Assembly (NCBI RefSeq): GCF_004684905.1
Contig: NZ_SRJC01000001.1
Coordinates: 1,550,001 to 1,614,000, forward strand
Direction: 5' to 3'
Length of the DNA stretch: 64,000 bases
Origin: Halobacillus salinus
Lineage (GTDB): Bacteria; Bacillota; Bacilli; Bacillales; Halobacillaceae
In this document: piece after piece, positions 9,723 to 18,666 of the stretch
Position numbering within the stretch: the stretch's first letter is position 1
Layout of the letters: each line of letters opens with the position of its first letter
Position numbers and translations under genes: made by a program
The notes under the pieces: model-generated
Seen by the model: only the letters and a program-made list of their open reading frames with translations
What the model was told of the DNA's origin: nothing
The model's database searches: none

Positions 9723-10699
9723 GTTTGCTTCCACCCTTCTTCAAATTGAAAATCGTCATTCCATGGTTTTATTTTCTCTACAACTCGAAGTTTAGCCGAT
9801 CTTGAACGGCGGTTCGCTTCCAATTCAAGGTCTTCTGCAACAATAGGTTTTCGTGTAACCGACTTGAAAGGTGGCTGTTTATCCTCAGGAATCATCGGAA
9901 TATTTTTTGGCAGTGGCGGGTTGGAGCTCCACTTCTTAAAGGCTTGCTTGCACAAACGATCTTCTAGTGAATGGAATGTGATTACCGCAATTCTACCACC
10001 GATGGAAACGACTCTTGCCGCTTGGTGAAGGCTGTCCTGGAAAGCCCCCAGCTCATCATTGACCGCGATACGAATGGCTTGGAACACCCGTTTGGCAGGA
10101 TGCCCGCCTTTCCTTCGCGCAGGTGCTGGTATTCCAGCTTTAATCAAGTCAACAAGCTCACCAGTTGTTTCGATGGGTCCCTCTTTACGTGCCGCTTCTA
10201 TTTTACGGGCGATTTGTTTGGAGAATTTCTCCTCCCCATATTTAAAGAAGATGCGGACAAGGTCCTCATAAGCCCAATCATTAATTACTTCTTTTGCACT
10301 GAGTTCTTGCTCTTGATTCATTCTCATGTCCAGCGGAGCATCGTTCTGATAGCTGAAACCACGCTCTTCCACATCAAGCTGCGGACTGGAAACACCTAAG
10401 TCGTAAACGATTCCATCTACGTGCTCGACTTCTAATTCCTCAAGCTTCTCTTCCAACTGACGAAAGTTGGCGTGCACAAACGTAATGCGATCCGCATAAG
10501 GCTCAAGGCGTTCTTTTGCTGCAGCTAGTGCATGCTCGTCTTGATCAAATGCGTATAAATGCCCTTCTTTGTCTAATTGCTGGGCGATCACTTCCGAATG
10601 TCCTCCACCACCGAGTGTGCAATCCACGTATACCCCCTTCGGCATAATATGTAATTGCTCGGTGGTTTCTCTTTTCAATACACTATAATGTTCAAACAT
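9719..10699 (-). CDS. rsmH: 16S rRNA (cytosine(1402)-N(4))-methyltransferase RsmH
   Basis: SAM-dependent N4 methylation of C1402 in the 16S rRNA decoding centre (formerly MraW). 326 aa with the SAM-binding motif [10 protein letters not shown] at about 27-36, [14 protein letters not shown], and the conserved [14 protein letters not shown] and ITFHSLEDR motifs, all as in the family. It follows mraZ by 22 bp and overlaps ftsL by 4 bp. Confidence 0.97.
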   Translation of the reverse strand: MFEHYSVLKRETTEQLHIMPKGVYVDCTLGGGGHSEVIAQQLDKEGHLYAFDQDEHALAAAKERLEPYADRITFVHANFRQLEEKLEELEVEHVDGIVYDLGVSSPQLDVEERGFSYQNDAPLDMRMNQEQELSAKEVINDWAYEDLVRIFFKYGEEKFSKQIARKIEAARKEGPIETTGELVDLIKAGIPAPARRKGGHPAKRVFQAIRIAVNDELGAFQDSLHQAARVVSIGGRIAVITFHSLEDRLCKQAFKKWSSNPPLPKNIPMIPEDKQPPFKSVTRKPIVAEDLELEANRRSRSAKLRVVEKIKPWNDDFQFEEGWKQT

Positions 10700-10721
10700 A
10701 TTCTCACTCGTTTCTAATCAA

Positions 10722-11153
10722 TCAAATATCAAAATCTAACATATTCTCTGCGATCTCTGAGAAGGATTCCTCTGAAGCGTCGAAATAGCTTTCCCACTCA
10801 TCATGACTCCAAAACTCAATCCGGTTCGATACACCAATGACGACACATTCCTTCTCCAACGTGGCATATTTACGCAGTGGAGGTGGTACGTTTACTCTTC
10901 CCTGCTTATCGAGCTCACATTCTACTGCTCCAGAGAAGAAAAATCGTGTGAACGCTCTGGCATCTTTCTTTGTAAGAGGGAGTTTCTTCAGCTTCTCTTC
11001 AAGAAGCTTCCACTCATTCATAGGGTAAGCAAAAAGGCACTGGTCTAAACCACGGGTTAAGACAAAGCTCTCCCCTAGCTCTTCACGGAATTTCGAAGGT
11101 ACGATAATACGGCCTTTCGTATCGATGTTGTGCTGAAATTCCCCCATGAACAT
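10722..11153 (-). CDS. mraZ: Transcriptional regulator MraZ
   Basis: First gene of the dcw cluster; an AbrB-fold DNA-binding protein that controls its own operon. 143 aa with the two repeated family motifs: [14 protein letters not shown] (about 11-24) and [13 protein letters not shown] (about 82-94). Start ATG at 11153 gives the usual [12 protein letters not shown]-terminus, with GGTGGGGG as ribosome-binding site. Direct MraZ-box-like repeats lie just upstream, so autoregulation is likely. Confidence 0.97.
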   Translation of the reverse strand: MFMGEFQHNIDTKGRIIVPSKFREELGESFVLTRGLDQCLFAYPMNEWKLLEEKLKKLPLTKKDARAFTRFFFSGAVECELDKQGRVNVPPPLRKYATLEKECVVIGVSNRIEFWSHDEWESYFDASEESFSEIAENMLDFDI

Positions 11154-11175
11154 AGAGTTCCCCCACCTTCTAAGT

Positions 11176-11210
11176 CCACCTTACCACATCGCCCCACTTT
11201 TCTCCACTTA
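11176..11210 (-). promoter_or_regulatory. MraZ-box-like direct repeats upstream of mraZ
   Basis: On the minus strand GTGG occurs at 11207-11204, 11197-11194 and 11187-11184, at exactly 10-bp intervals; the first two sit in AAGTGG. A fourth GTGG follows at 11179-11176 (8-bp step). This matches the pattern of MraZ operators in other bacteria: tandem G-rich direct repeats one helical turn apart in front of mraZ. Confidence 0.75.
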
Positions 11211-11231
11211 CTTTTAGTTAATTCTTTCTCT

Positions 11232-11268
11232 ACAAAAAAAATCCTGCCTACTGAGGCAGAATTTTTTG
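11232..11268. terminator. Bidirectional terminator upstream of mraZ
   Basis: CTGCCT/AGGCAG stem with ACTG loop, flanked by eight A on the left and TTTTTT on the right. It is a second hairpin after the bshC terminator and insulates the mraZ control region. Confidence 0.65.
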
Positions 11269-11312
11269 TTCCAAATGCCTTTATCTCGTGATTCAACAGA
11301 CAAATCACACAA

Positions 11313-11343
11313 AAAGAAAAAAGTGGGTACAGGACCCACTTTT
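11313..11343 (-). terminator. Terminator after bshC
   Basis: AAGTGGGT/ACCCACTT stem with a short loop, beginning just after the bshC stop, followed on the minus strand by TTTTTTC. Confidence 0.85.
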
Positions 11344-12969
11344 TTAGAGATGAACGATATAATGTGGGGACTCAAATGAATAGTAAGATTCATTCATCCG
11401 TTCAAATACATCCAACCCATATTGGTTGATCCAAGGGAGAATGTTCCACACTCTCTCCTGCAAACCTCCATTAGGGTGGAGAAGTAATTCCACATCTTCA
11501 AATTCCTTCATTTCTCTACTGTACTGTTGTTCTAACGACTGATGAAAACGTTTGGTAAGAAAATCAACGTGTTGTTGGATATACTCCAAATTTTTGTCTG
11601 CGAGCTGTTCGATATCCGCCCCGAATTGAGAAGAGGCTTCGCGAAGAGGACGATGAATACGGTCCATTTCCACCTTCACTTGTTCACCAAGCTGCTCGAT
11701 TGGTGCTACAGAATGGGACGATAACCAATTCAACTTCTGTTCTCCGACACCATACTCAACGGAGGTGGATGTCTTTAACTCGTATTTATCTAATATTTGC
11801 TGCGTCCTCCGGTCTACCAAAGTAAAGGAGAGCCTTGGGATGACAGGCGGCATCTGCAACCCGACCTCCGAGAAAGCAGGTTTCAACGCAGACCAATAAT
11901 TGATTTCCCCAGGTCCACCGATGAAAGCAAGAACAGGGAAAAGACAATCCTGCATCAATGGCCGGGTCACGACGTTGTTACTCAACAACCACGGTTGTTG
12001 CTCAACTACTTCAAGCAAATCTTCCTTTGATAAGACTACCTCATCGTTCTTCCCTTTGAAATGTCCGGCTTCATCTCGTACAAGCAGTGTCCGGTCCCCA
12101 TCATGCTGATAGAACAAGTGGGCATCGTCCATTTCACTATCGAGAAGGGTTTCATAACCTTGGTTGCGATTCTTTTGCAGTGCAGCATATACGCCACGAG
12201 CAATCGGTTCATTCTTTTCAATCATGTTTTTAAAATATGGGCGCTCCAATTCTCTTGCCATCGGATCATGAGCATCAAACAATACCAAACCAGACTCTGG
12301 AAGGAGCTGATACATGAGCCTAGCAAAGAAATCTGTAAAGCTTTCCGACTTCTCCACAGCGGACAGACACTGTTTCAGAAGGTCATTGGTGAACTCTGTC
12401 TCCTGGATCTCCGAGAAAACTGATCTTACCCACTTACTTGCTGTTTCCTGTTCCAATGCCATATCTGACACGGATTGTTTTTGGTCAGGGTTTTGTTGAA
12501 TACTGAACTTCTCCATGTGATCCTGCTGTTTCAGGAAGACATGGTTGATCTCGTCAAAGTCATGGTCTTCACCAGCTATCCAGAATACTGGAACAACGGG
12601 TTCTTGAAGTTCTTCCTGTTTCTGCTTAGCTAACTGAAGAACAGAAATCGCTTTGTGGACAGTATACAGAGGCCCCGTCATCAGACCAGCCTGCTGACCT
12701 GCTATCACGACTGCACTATTCTCTTTCCTTAACTTTTCGATTTGTTCAAACGTCTCAGTAGGTGCCTCCCACTTCTTGTTCATCTCCACCAGAACATCAG
12801 AAAGTGCCTCACGTTGATAGGATTGGTTGACTACATACTGATAGCGTTCACTCCAGATGGATTCTTCTCTTGGATTGTATTCGAATTGATCACTGACCTG
12901 ATCAAAGTTATGTTGATAATCATTAAAAAATCGTTGTTTTGATTGGATATCAATGGCTTCCATACGCAT
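11344..12969 (-). CDS. bshC: Bacillithiol biosynthesis cysteine-adding enzyme BshC
   Basis: Putative cysteine ligase of the last bacillithiol step (YllA family), joining cysteine to GlcN-malate in the cytoplasm. 541 aa, the normal length. The family-defining motif VIAGQQAGLMTGPLYTVHKA is at about 95-115, followed by PVFWIAGEDHDFDEINH, and FIGGPGEINYW with a C-terminal coiled coil. Start ATG at 12969 has AGGAGAA ten bases upstream. It occupies the same place next to mraZ as in B. subtilis. Confidence 0.95.
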   Translation of the reverse strand: MRMEAIDIQSKQRFFNDYQHNFDQVSDQFEYNPREESIWSERYQYVVNQSYQREALSDVLVEMNKKWEAPTETFEQIEKLRKENSAVVIAGQQAGLMTGPLYTVHKAISVLQLAKQKQEELQEPVVPVFWIAGEDHDFDEINHVFLKQQDHMEKFSIQQNPDQKQSVSDMALEQETASKWVRSVFSEIQETEFTNDLLKQCLSAVEKSESFTDFFARLMYQLLPESGLVLFDAHDPMARELERPYFKNMIEKNEPIARGVYAALQKNRNQGYETLLDSEMDDAHLFYQHDGDRTLLVRDEAGHFKGKNDEVVLSKEDLLEVVEQQPWLLSNNVVTRPLMQDCLFPVLAFIGGPGEINYWSALKPAFSEVGLQMPPVIPRLSFTLVDRRTQQILDKYELKTSTSVEYGVGEQKLNWLSSHSVAPIEQLGEQVKVEMDRIHRPLREASSQFGADIEQLADKNLEYIQQHVDFLTKRFHQSLEQQYSREMKEFEDVELLLHPNGGLQERVWNILPWINQYGLDVFERMNESYYSFESPHYIVHL

Positions 12970-13057
12970 AAATGAACTTCTCCTTTTGTCATAATCACCT
13001 TATGTACCCTATTGTATTGTACAAAAAAGAGAGAGCGAGTTCATCTAATCTGTTTGA

Positions 13058-13441
13058 CTAGGATACGATTCGTCCCAAAATCCCGAAAATGGACAACCCC
13101 ATATATACAACTGTGAACAATAGAAATGCAGCACGCCAAAACCCTCTGAATGCCCTTATGAACCGAATCTCGTCATGCAATTTATACTGGATGACCAAAG
13201 ATAATCCCAGAAGTATCATTAAAAAAATAACGATATAAGCAAAGAAACTCTGTTGGAACAATACGAGCATCAAGACATGAACAGCTAAGATGAACACAGG
13301 TGCAGAAAAGGCAGCCGTTTGGTGAACGGCTTTCTTGTTCCTGCCATGCCACCTTCTTGACAGAAAATAAAAAACAAATAAAAACGGAATCGGCATGGTA
13401 AGAATCGCTGCCATGATAAAGATAATCACTTCTGCCATCAT
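13058..13441 (-). CDS. Small integral membrane protein (DUF3397-like)
   Basis: 127 aa, almost entirely membrane: four hydrophobic helices (about 4-27, 42-62, 66-84, 105-125) and a conserved-looking RAFRGFWRAAFLLF segment before the last helix. I assign it to DUF3397 from composition and from its usual location between panE and bshC in Bacillaceae; no function is known. Its ATG overlaps the panE stop (ATGA), with GGAGGGG upstream. Confidence 0.75.
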   Translation of the reverse strand: MMAEVIIFIMAAILTMPIPFLFVFYFLSRRWHGRNKKAVHQTAAFSAPVFILAVHVLMLVLFQQSFFAYIVIFLMILLGLSLVIQYKLHDEIRFIRAFRGFWRAAFLLFTVVYMGLSIFGILGRIVS

Positions 13442-14298
13442 GAACCCCTCCTTTCTTTAGCATGAATAGCATCGACAACAAACTGATGATAGGGGACATC
13501 TCTATTGCTTTTTCTCAAAACATAGCCCGATATGGCATCAATCTCTGTCTTTCGTCCTGCCTTAATATCTTTAAACATCGATGATTCATTCTCCCCTGTT
13601 CTCTCTGCCACAAGACGGACTCGTTCCCATTCCTCTTCATGGGGAAGACTAAACACGCTGCAGACTTCCTCACATAAGGTATAGGCTAATCTTTGAATGG
13701 AAGGGTTATCGTTGATCTGTTTATTTCTCACCTCAAACAAAGCTGTCAAAGGATTAATTACCGTATTGACTACCAACTTCGCTACCATTAGCTTTTGATA
13801 ATCTTTTCGATAAAGAACTGGAAAATCCTCCTGATAAAGTTCATCTACTAAAGATTGTCCAGTCGCTCCCTTCTTAAAGGGCGCTACTTGTATGGTACCC
13901 TTGCCCAAATGTTCCACCGTTCGGTCATCGATTTTCAATGCCCCGTGGTCCACTACGCCAATCAAAGCATTCAAGTAATCAGGTATCAACTCAAGGTGAG
14001 CCATTCCATTTTGCAAAAAGAGTACAGAACTGTTCGTGTTCCTTATTTCTTGTAAAACGCTAGGTACTTGATCCTGCTTAACAGCGATAATGACCAAATC
14101 ATGACTTAAGAAACCTTCTGTTACAAGATGGGAATGAACGGGAACCGCACCTTCTACAGAAGAACACGAAATCCCTTCTTGCTTCAGTTGTTCCACCTGC
14201 TCTTCTCTTCTTACATACATATGTACCGTGTGATCTCTTCCTAGATGGGCTCCGGTTAATAAACCGATCGCTCCTCCACCGACTATCGCAATATCCAT
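13438..14298 (-). CDS. panE: 2-dehydropantoate 2-reductase
   Basis: NADPH-dependent reduction of ketopantoate to pantoate in coenzyme A synthesis. 286 aa starting MDIAIVGGGAIGLL, an N-terminal dinucleotide-binding motif, followed by IIAVKQDQV and FLQNGMAHLE, and the catalytic-lysine motif KLVVNTVINPLTAL in the C-terminal domain. ATG at 14298 has AGGGG five bases upstream; an in-frame GTG at 14304 would overlap that site. It corresponds to ylbQ of B. subtilis. Confidence 0.9.
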   Translation of the reverse strand: MDIAIVGGGAIGLLTGAHLGRDHTVHMYVRREEQVEQLKQEGISCSSVEGAVPVHSHLVTEGFLSHDLVIIAVKQDQVPSVLQEIRNTNSSVLFLQNGMAHLELIPDYLNALIGVVDHGALKIDDRTVEHLGKGTIQVAPFKKGATGQSLVDELYQEDFPVLYRKDYQKLMVAKLVVNTVINPLTALFEVRNKQINDNPSIQRLAYTLCEEVCSVFSLPHEEEWERVRLVAERTGENESSMFKDIKAGRKTEIDAISGYVLRKSNRDVPYHQFVVDAIHAKERRGS

Positions 14299-14457
14299 GC
14301 GCACCCCTCATTTCGTACAACGTCTTTGTACCTATTGTAGCAAATGTACACTTCAAATGGCAGACTCACCTCAGTCTTCCACCAATTGTTCATTTCTTTC
14401 TGAATATTTTTATATTATAATAGAAGCAGATACAGATATTTGAAAGGGGATTCTGAC

Positions 14458-14940
14458 ATGATGACCAAGTCAAAAGTACAACCATTGTTAGTCAATTATA
14501 AAACCCTAGAAGAGTTCAAACGTTTTAAAGAGTACGGAAATCAGGAATTGGCGATGCTCGAGGATTTAGAGAGCAACATTGTGGAAAACGACAGTGAATC
14601 TCCATTCTTTGGTATTTATTATGGAAGCGCTTTAGTAGCAAGGATGAGTTTATATCGAGTAAAGTCGAAATACGATAAATATTTCACACCACCTCAAGAC
14701 TATCTGGAACTTTGGAAACTTGAAGTTTTGCCTGATTACCGGGGGCAGGGCTACGGAAAAGACTTAGTCGATTTCGCCAAAGGTTTCGGACTTCCAATCA
14801 AAACAAACCCTCGTATCAATTCCCAAGCTTTCTGGGAGAAGATGGATTTCCAAAAAGCCAATTACGATGTAGAGCGCGACCTCGGGGAAAACCCACTAAT
14901 CTGGTTGCCATCTGGTGTCGGAGAAAGAGAAACGAATTAA
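14458..14940 (+). CDS. ylbP: GNAT family N-acetyltransferase YlbP
   Basis: 160 aa, the length of B. subtilis YlbP. The GNAT acetyl-CoA motif is seen as LEVLPDYRGQGYGKDLVDFAK (about 83-103) after the YLELWKLEV strand; substrate unknown. ATG at 14458 is chosen because AAAGGGGAT sits just before it; the frame is open six codons further from a TTG. A near-perfect -10 (TATAAT, 14416-14421) lies about 40 bp upstream without a good -35. Divergent from panE and convergent with the gerR-like gene. Confidence 0.85.
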   Translation: MMTKSKVQPLLVNYKTLEEFKRFKEYGNQELAMLEDLESNIVENDSESPFFGIYYGSALVARMSLYRVKSKYDKYFTPPQDYLELWKLEVLPDYRGQGYGKDLVDFAKGFGLPIKTNPRINSQAFWEKMDFQKANYDVERDLGENPLIWLPSGVGERETN

Positions 14941-14950
14941 CTACACAAAT

Positions 14951-14980
14951 GAGGCCGCTACAATGCTGTAGTGGCCTTCT
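14951..14980. terminator. Terminator between ylbP and gerR-like gene
   Basis: Stem AGGCCGCTACA / TGTAGTGGCCT with ATGC loop and one G-T pair, then TTCTATT. It sits between converging genes and may serve both. Confidence 0.6.
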
Positions 14981-15013
14981 ATTATGCATAATATAGTAAG
15001 ATTTCTGTTTCAA

Positions 15014-15490
15014 TCACGATGGGCTCTTTTGTCTTTCTTTCACCCAATGAACGAGTCGATCCACTTCATTCCAAGCATCTTCCCAAGCCTTCAGCTGTGT
15101 CCTTAACTGCTTATTATCTTGACTCAACTGTTGGAGTTGATATTCAAGCTTCTGACGACCTTGATTTTCATATTGCTTCACTTTCATTTCTTTAAGTAAG
15201 GATATGGCTGCATCAAGAGACATAGGGGCGTCACTCGGGGCAGAGGTCGTAGCGAAAAAGGTCCGATTCTGCTTCCGGTTCTGCTTCGCTTCTTGAATCT
15301 CCTTCTGATACTCTTTCCTCACCGTTGCATTCCACCTGAATCCACACGCCGCCGGTGTACGCTTTAGCTGATTGGCGACTTCCTGAAAGGCCTCAAGCTG
15401 AGTTTTCCCTTCTTTAATGTGGGCAAGTACCGTTGTTGCCAGAAGAAGATCCTCCTCATCCTTCCAGGCATCTTGTCTAGGGGCATCCAT
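15014..15490 (-). CDS. gerR: RsfA/GerR-family sporulation transcriptional regulator
   Basis: 158 aa. Residues 7-65 form a Myb/SANT-like DNA-binding region ([14 protein letters not shown]...[11 protein letters not shown]), followed by a basic linker and a C-terminal coiled coil (about 95-150, [16 protein letters not shown]). This is the architecture of RsfA and YlbO/GerR, which tune sigma-F or sigma-E genes in sporulation. Position in the ylb cluster next to ylbP points to GerR rather than RsfA. ATG with GAGGGATGAG upstream. Confidence 0.82.
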   Translation of the reverse strand: MDAPRQDAWKDEEDLLLATTVLAHIKEGKTQLEAFQEVANQLKRTPAACGFRWNATVRKEYQKEIQEAKQNRKQNRTFFATTSAPSDAPMSLDAAISLLKEMKVKQYENQGRQKLEYQLQQLSQDNKQLRTQLKAWEDAWNEVDRLVHWVKERQKSPS

Positions 15491-15554
15491 CTCATCCCTC
15501 CTCTATCGTTTGTTTATAGTTATGCAAACGGAAGGGTTGATAGAATAATATTCA

Positions 15555-16319
15555 TCAGTTTTTTCTCGATAACATGAATTTTTGCACCGCTTCTTTATGT
15601 GCCTCCGACTCCCAGAGCTTAGAGCAACTGATCGTCTCCTCTTCCATCCTTACAGAGAGTTCGTCTAGTTTTAACGAATTCAGGTATTGTTTTTTGAACC
15701 AAGTCATTTGCTCTTGTGAATTATGCAGGAACGGTTGGAGCAAGGTTTCCATCGTCCATTCCTTATCAGAATACACTTTATGTAGCCACCCGATTCGTAA
15801 TGCTTGGTCTGTACTATACATAGTAGCCGTCATCAGCCAGTGCGCCGCTGCCTGCTTATCCACCTTCTCATATAGTAACGTCCCACCACCCCATCCCGGA
15901 GCGATCCCAAGCTTCCCCTGTATAAACCCAAAGGAAGTACCTTTCAAGGCATAACGGAAGTCACAAGCCGTAGCAATTTCACATCCGCCACCTCTCGCTT
16001 GTCCATTCAATAGAGCAATAGTCGGAATAGGCAGCGTTGCTAGTTTGTACAATACATTCTTCATCGGTGCTAACAAATCATAGGCTTCATCTTCTTCTAA
16101 ATTCCCATGAAATTCATTCAAATCCCCACCTGCACAAAAAGCTTTGTCTCCGTTTCCTGTAACCGTTAGAAATTTAACATGATCCTCTTTCCTCACAAGG
16201 TCCAATGCTTCATCAAGTTCTTGTACCATCTGATGGTTAATAGCATTCAGCTTTTCAGGACGATTCAATGTAATTACCGCATACCCATCTTCCATCCAAT
16301 CTAATAATACGAGACTCAT
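15555..16319 (-). CDS. Enoyl-CoA hydratase/isomerase family protein
   Basis: 254-aa crotonase-fold protein. Family features: ITLNRPEKLNAIN (about 16-28), the first oxyanion-hole segment KAFCAGGDLNEFH and the second QARGGGCEIA. At the usual catalytic-glutamate site the sequence is GFIQGKLGIAPGWGGG, so the canonical first Glu is replaced (QGK), and the second is not obvious. It may therefore be an isomerase, hydrolase or decarboxylase-type member rather than a true hydratase. It lies between rpmF and the gerR-like gene, where B. subtilis has no such gene. Confidence 0.85.
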   Translation of the reverse strand: MSLVLLDWMEDGYAVITLNRPEKLNAINHQMVQELDEALDLVRKEDHVKFLTVTGNGDKAFCAGGDLNEFHGNLEEDEAYDLLAPMKNVLYKLATLPIPTIALLNGQARGGGCEIATACDFRYALKGTSFGFIQGKLGIAPGWGGGTLLYEKVDKQAAAHWLMTATMYSTDQALRIGWLHKVYSDKEWTMETLLQPFLHNSQEQMTWFKKQYLNSLKLDELSVRMEEETISCSKLWESEAHKEAVQKFMLSRKN

Positions 16320-16383
16320 TCTGCTTCACCTCCACCTATATTTTATCAGAAAAGGCTCAAAGGCTCCTCATCGCTTGGCAAAT

Positions 16384-16419
16384 AAAAAAGAGCTTGGCGC
16401 ATAGCGCCAAGCTCTTTTT
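16384..16419 (-). terminator. Strong terminator after rpmF
   Basis: GAGCTTGGCGC/GCGCCAAGCTC perfect 11-bp stem with ATA loop, flanked by A and T runs on both sides. Confidence 0.9.
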
Positions 16420-16428
16420 CAAATGGTC

Positions 16429-16602
16429 TTACTGTTCAACCACTTGTTTTCCGTTATATTGTCCACAAGATTTGCAAACATGGTGTGGTTTGGAGTACTC
16501 ACCACAGTTTTCACAGATCACCATTCCTGGTGCGTGAAGTTTCTTGTGAGTACGGCGTTGGTTTTTCACCTTTTTAGACGTTTTACGCTTTGGTACTGCC
16601 AT
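16429..16602 (-). CDS. rpmF: 50S ribosomal protein L32 (zinc-binding form)
   Basis: 57-aa large-subunit protein starting [10 protein letters not shown]. Four cysteines in two CxxC pairs (CENC, CKSC) mark the zinc-containing paralogue. ATG at 16602 follows GGAGGTGTACAAC; an upstream in-frame ATG at 16611 has no ribosome-binding site. It is co-transcribed with ylbN, the usual pairing, and ends in a strong hairpin. Confidence 0.97.
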   Translation of the reverse strand: MAVPKRKTSKKVKNQRRTHKKLHAPGMVICENCGEYSKPHHVCKSCGQYNGKQVVEQ

Positions 16603-16650
16603 GTTGTACACCTCCTTTAAGTCTTATCAGAAAACTGCTTTACAGTTCTC

Positions 16651-17172
16651 CTATTCGTTCTCTTCTTCATTTAATAATGATTGCAGTTTAGCCATTCGAG
16701 GATCCACTTTCTTTTCCTCAGGTTCCTCTGTAACCACCTGCCAGCCTTTTCCTTCTTGGACGGCTGCTTCATGAGCCTCATCATCATTTGAATATACTCG
16801 AGTCGGAATCTCCAACTGTACATTTTCCCTGATATAAGGCGTTAAGTCAAGCACTTCTCCGTTTACAGGATGCACTTCCGAATCATCTTCCACCGTATAG
16901 TACGGAGACAAGTTGAACACTTCTACCACATCAATGTGAAACGGGTACGTTACATCTACTAACGTTCTAGCACAAGGTAAAACCATTTCACCTTTTATAG
17001 AAAACATAATGGTAATATCATTTCCTCGTGTGGTCGCTTGACCTTTGACATGAACAGGCTCAATCCTGCGAATGTCATTGTTCATTGTCTCTAATTCGCG
17101 AATATCTACATCATCTTCAAAAACAAGTGGTTCTTCTCCCGCTTGCTTCAGTTTCTGTAGAGGAAATTTCAT
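16651..17172 (-). CDS. ylbN: YceD/DUF177 family protein YlbN
   Basis: 173 aa; conserved partner of rpmF in most bacteria. The E. coli and plant members are linked to 23S rRNA or ribosome assembly; the role here is by analogy. DUF177 features are the VHVKGQATTRG strand, CARTL (the conserved cysteine region) and the acidic C-terminus with DPRMAKLQSLL. ATG at 17172 has GAGGTGAGAA upstream. An excellent sigma-A promoter lies 28 bp before the start. Confidence 0.9.
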   Translation of the reverse strand: MKFPLQKLKQAGEEPLVFEDDVDIRELETMNNDIRRIEPVHVKGQATTRGNDITIMFSIKGEMVLPCARTLVDVTYPFHIDVVEVFNLSPYYTVEDDSEVHPVNGEVLDLTPYIRENVQLEIPTRVYSNDDEAHEAAVQEGKGWQVVTEEPEEKKVDPRMAKLQSLLNEEENE

Positions 17173-17199
17173 AGTTCTCACCTCATGGCAACAAAAGTT

Positions 17200-17228
17200 A
17201 TTGTAAAAGGATTTAGCTGATTTGTCAA
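17200..17228 (-). promoter_or_regulatory. Sigma-A promoter of ylbN-rpmF
   Basis: Minus strand: perfect -35 TTGACA (17228-17223), 17-bp spacer, -10 TACAAT (17205-17200). One of the strongest promoters in the window, fitting a ribosomal protein operon. Confidence 0.9.
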
Positions 17229-17378
17229 TATTTTTTCTTTACACCCTTAAGAGATAGTTGATCTTCAAAAAGGACTATTTTTAAAATAACACAAAACAAC
17301 GACCTGATGCGAATTATTACCTTATTCATGATAAAATAACCTAAAAGACGATTCAACAATAACGAAAGGAGGAAAATA

Positions 17379-18587
17379 ATGCACGCTTCAGGAGTAATTG
17401 TGGAGTATAACCCTTTTCATAATGGACATCAATATCACTTGCAACAATCAAAGCGCAAATCGAATGCTGATTGCATGATAGCCATAATGAGTGGGCCGTT
17501 CCTGCAAAGGGGAGAGCCTGCCATAGTCGATAAGTGGCACCGGACTAGAGCTGCCTTGCAAGGCGGAGCAGATCTAGTCCTTGAACTCCCTTATATATAC
17601 GCAGTAGAACATAGCGACTATTTTAGTCAAGGGGCAGTGAGAACGCTGGCTGAAATGGGGGTTGATTCGATTTGTTTCGGAAGTGAAGACGGCAACATTC
17701 AATCGTTTATTGATGCTGATCAATACCTCTCCAGTCATCAACCGATCTATGACCAAGCTTTGCGCACCTTCTTGAATGAAGGTTATGCCTTTCCAGAAGC
17801 ATCTCGGCTTGCGTTTCAACAAATAGGCTTTCCACAGGACGGTATCGATTTGAGTCAACCAAACAATATCCTCGGCCTTAGTTACGTGAAACAAATGCTT
17901 ACTTATCATAAAAGAGTGGAGCCACTTACTATTCAGCGTACAAGCAGCAACTACCATGACGAAACCATAGACAGCAGGATTGCAAGTGCCACCAGCATAC
18001 GTAAAGAAATGAAAACAGAAGGACTCTCCCTTCGTGTCAAAGAAGCCTTACCTTCTTCTACCGTGGACCAACTAAGAGAATACAAGACAAGGACGAGTAT
18101 CTGGCATGGATGGGAGCACTATTATCCCTTTCTCCATTACAAGATTCTAACGATGACATGTGAGGAGCTGCGTGAGATTCACGGTGTAGATGAAGGACTT
18201 GAACACCGACTGCAACGGACAGTGAAGCGGGCTGCTTCTTTTGAAGAATTCATGAAAGCCTTAAAAACAAAACGGTACACATGGACAAGACTACAGCGGA
18301 CATTAGTACATATTCTGATTGGCACAACCAAGCAGCAAGCAAGACAGCTTCTGCTAGACACGAAACCCGCATATGCCCGCGTTCTAGGTATGAATACTAC
18401 TGGGCGGAATTATTTGAAACAACAGAAGAAAGATATGGACATCCCGCTTGTTACGCAGCCTCAACAATTGGATCACCCGATGCTTGATCTAGAAGAGCGG
18501 GCTTCCATCAGCTATTACAGTGTTTTGAATGCAGATAGCAGAATAGAGCGTATGGACCGGGAATATAAAGCTCCTATCATTCTTTAA
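17379..18587 (+). CDS. tmcAL: tRNA(Met) cytidine acetate ligase TmcAL
   Basis: YlbM family; in B. subtilis it uses acetate and ATP to make N4-acetylcytidine at the wobble base of elongator tRNA-Met. 402 aa, normal length. The nucleotidyltransferase-like N-terminus has EYNPFHNGHQYHL (about 9-21, HxGH), MSGPFLQRGEPAI and GADLVLELP. ATG follows AAAGGAGGAAAATA. Divergent from ylbN and convergent with ylbL. Confidence 0.94.
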   Translation: MHASGVIVEYNPFHNGHQYHLQQSKRKSNADCMIAIMSGPFLQRGEPAIVDKWHRTRAALQGGADLVLELPYIYAVEHSDYFSQGAVRTLAEMGVDSICFGSEDGNIQSFIDADQYLSSHQPIYDQALRTFLNEGYAFPEASRLAFQQIGFPQDGIDLSQPNNILGLSYVKQMLTYHKRVEPLTIQRTSSNYHDETIDSRIASATSIRKEMKTEGLSLRVKEALPSSTVDQLREYKTRTSIWHGWEHYYPFLHYKILTMTCEELREIHGVDEGLEHRLQRTVKRAASFEEFMKALKTKRYTWTRLQRTLVHILIGTTKQQARQLLLDTKPAYARVLGMNTTGRNYLKQQKKDMDIPLVTQPQQLDHPMLDLEERASISYYSVLNADSRIERMDREYKAPIIL

Positions 18588-18616
18588 CGGAACAACTCCA
18601 TAGGATGGAACACTAG

Positions 18617-18652
18617 AAAAAAGGCGGATCCATTCGGGTCCGCCTTTTTTTA
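18617..18652. terminator. Bidirectional terminator tmcAL/ylbL
   Basis: GGCGGATCC/GGGTCCGCC stem with ATTC loop, A run before and T run after; serves both converging genes. Confidence 0.9.
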
Positions 18653-18666
18653 AAAAGATAAAGCTA

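Noticed and set aside
11075-11308. 77-aa minus-strand frame across the mraZ promoter
   Set aside because: Overlaps mraZ, the MraZ boxes and a terminator; the apparent protein is the regulatory region in translation.
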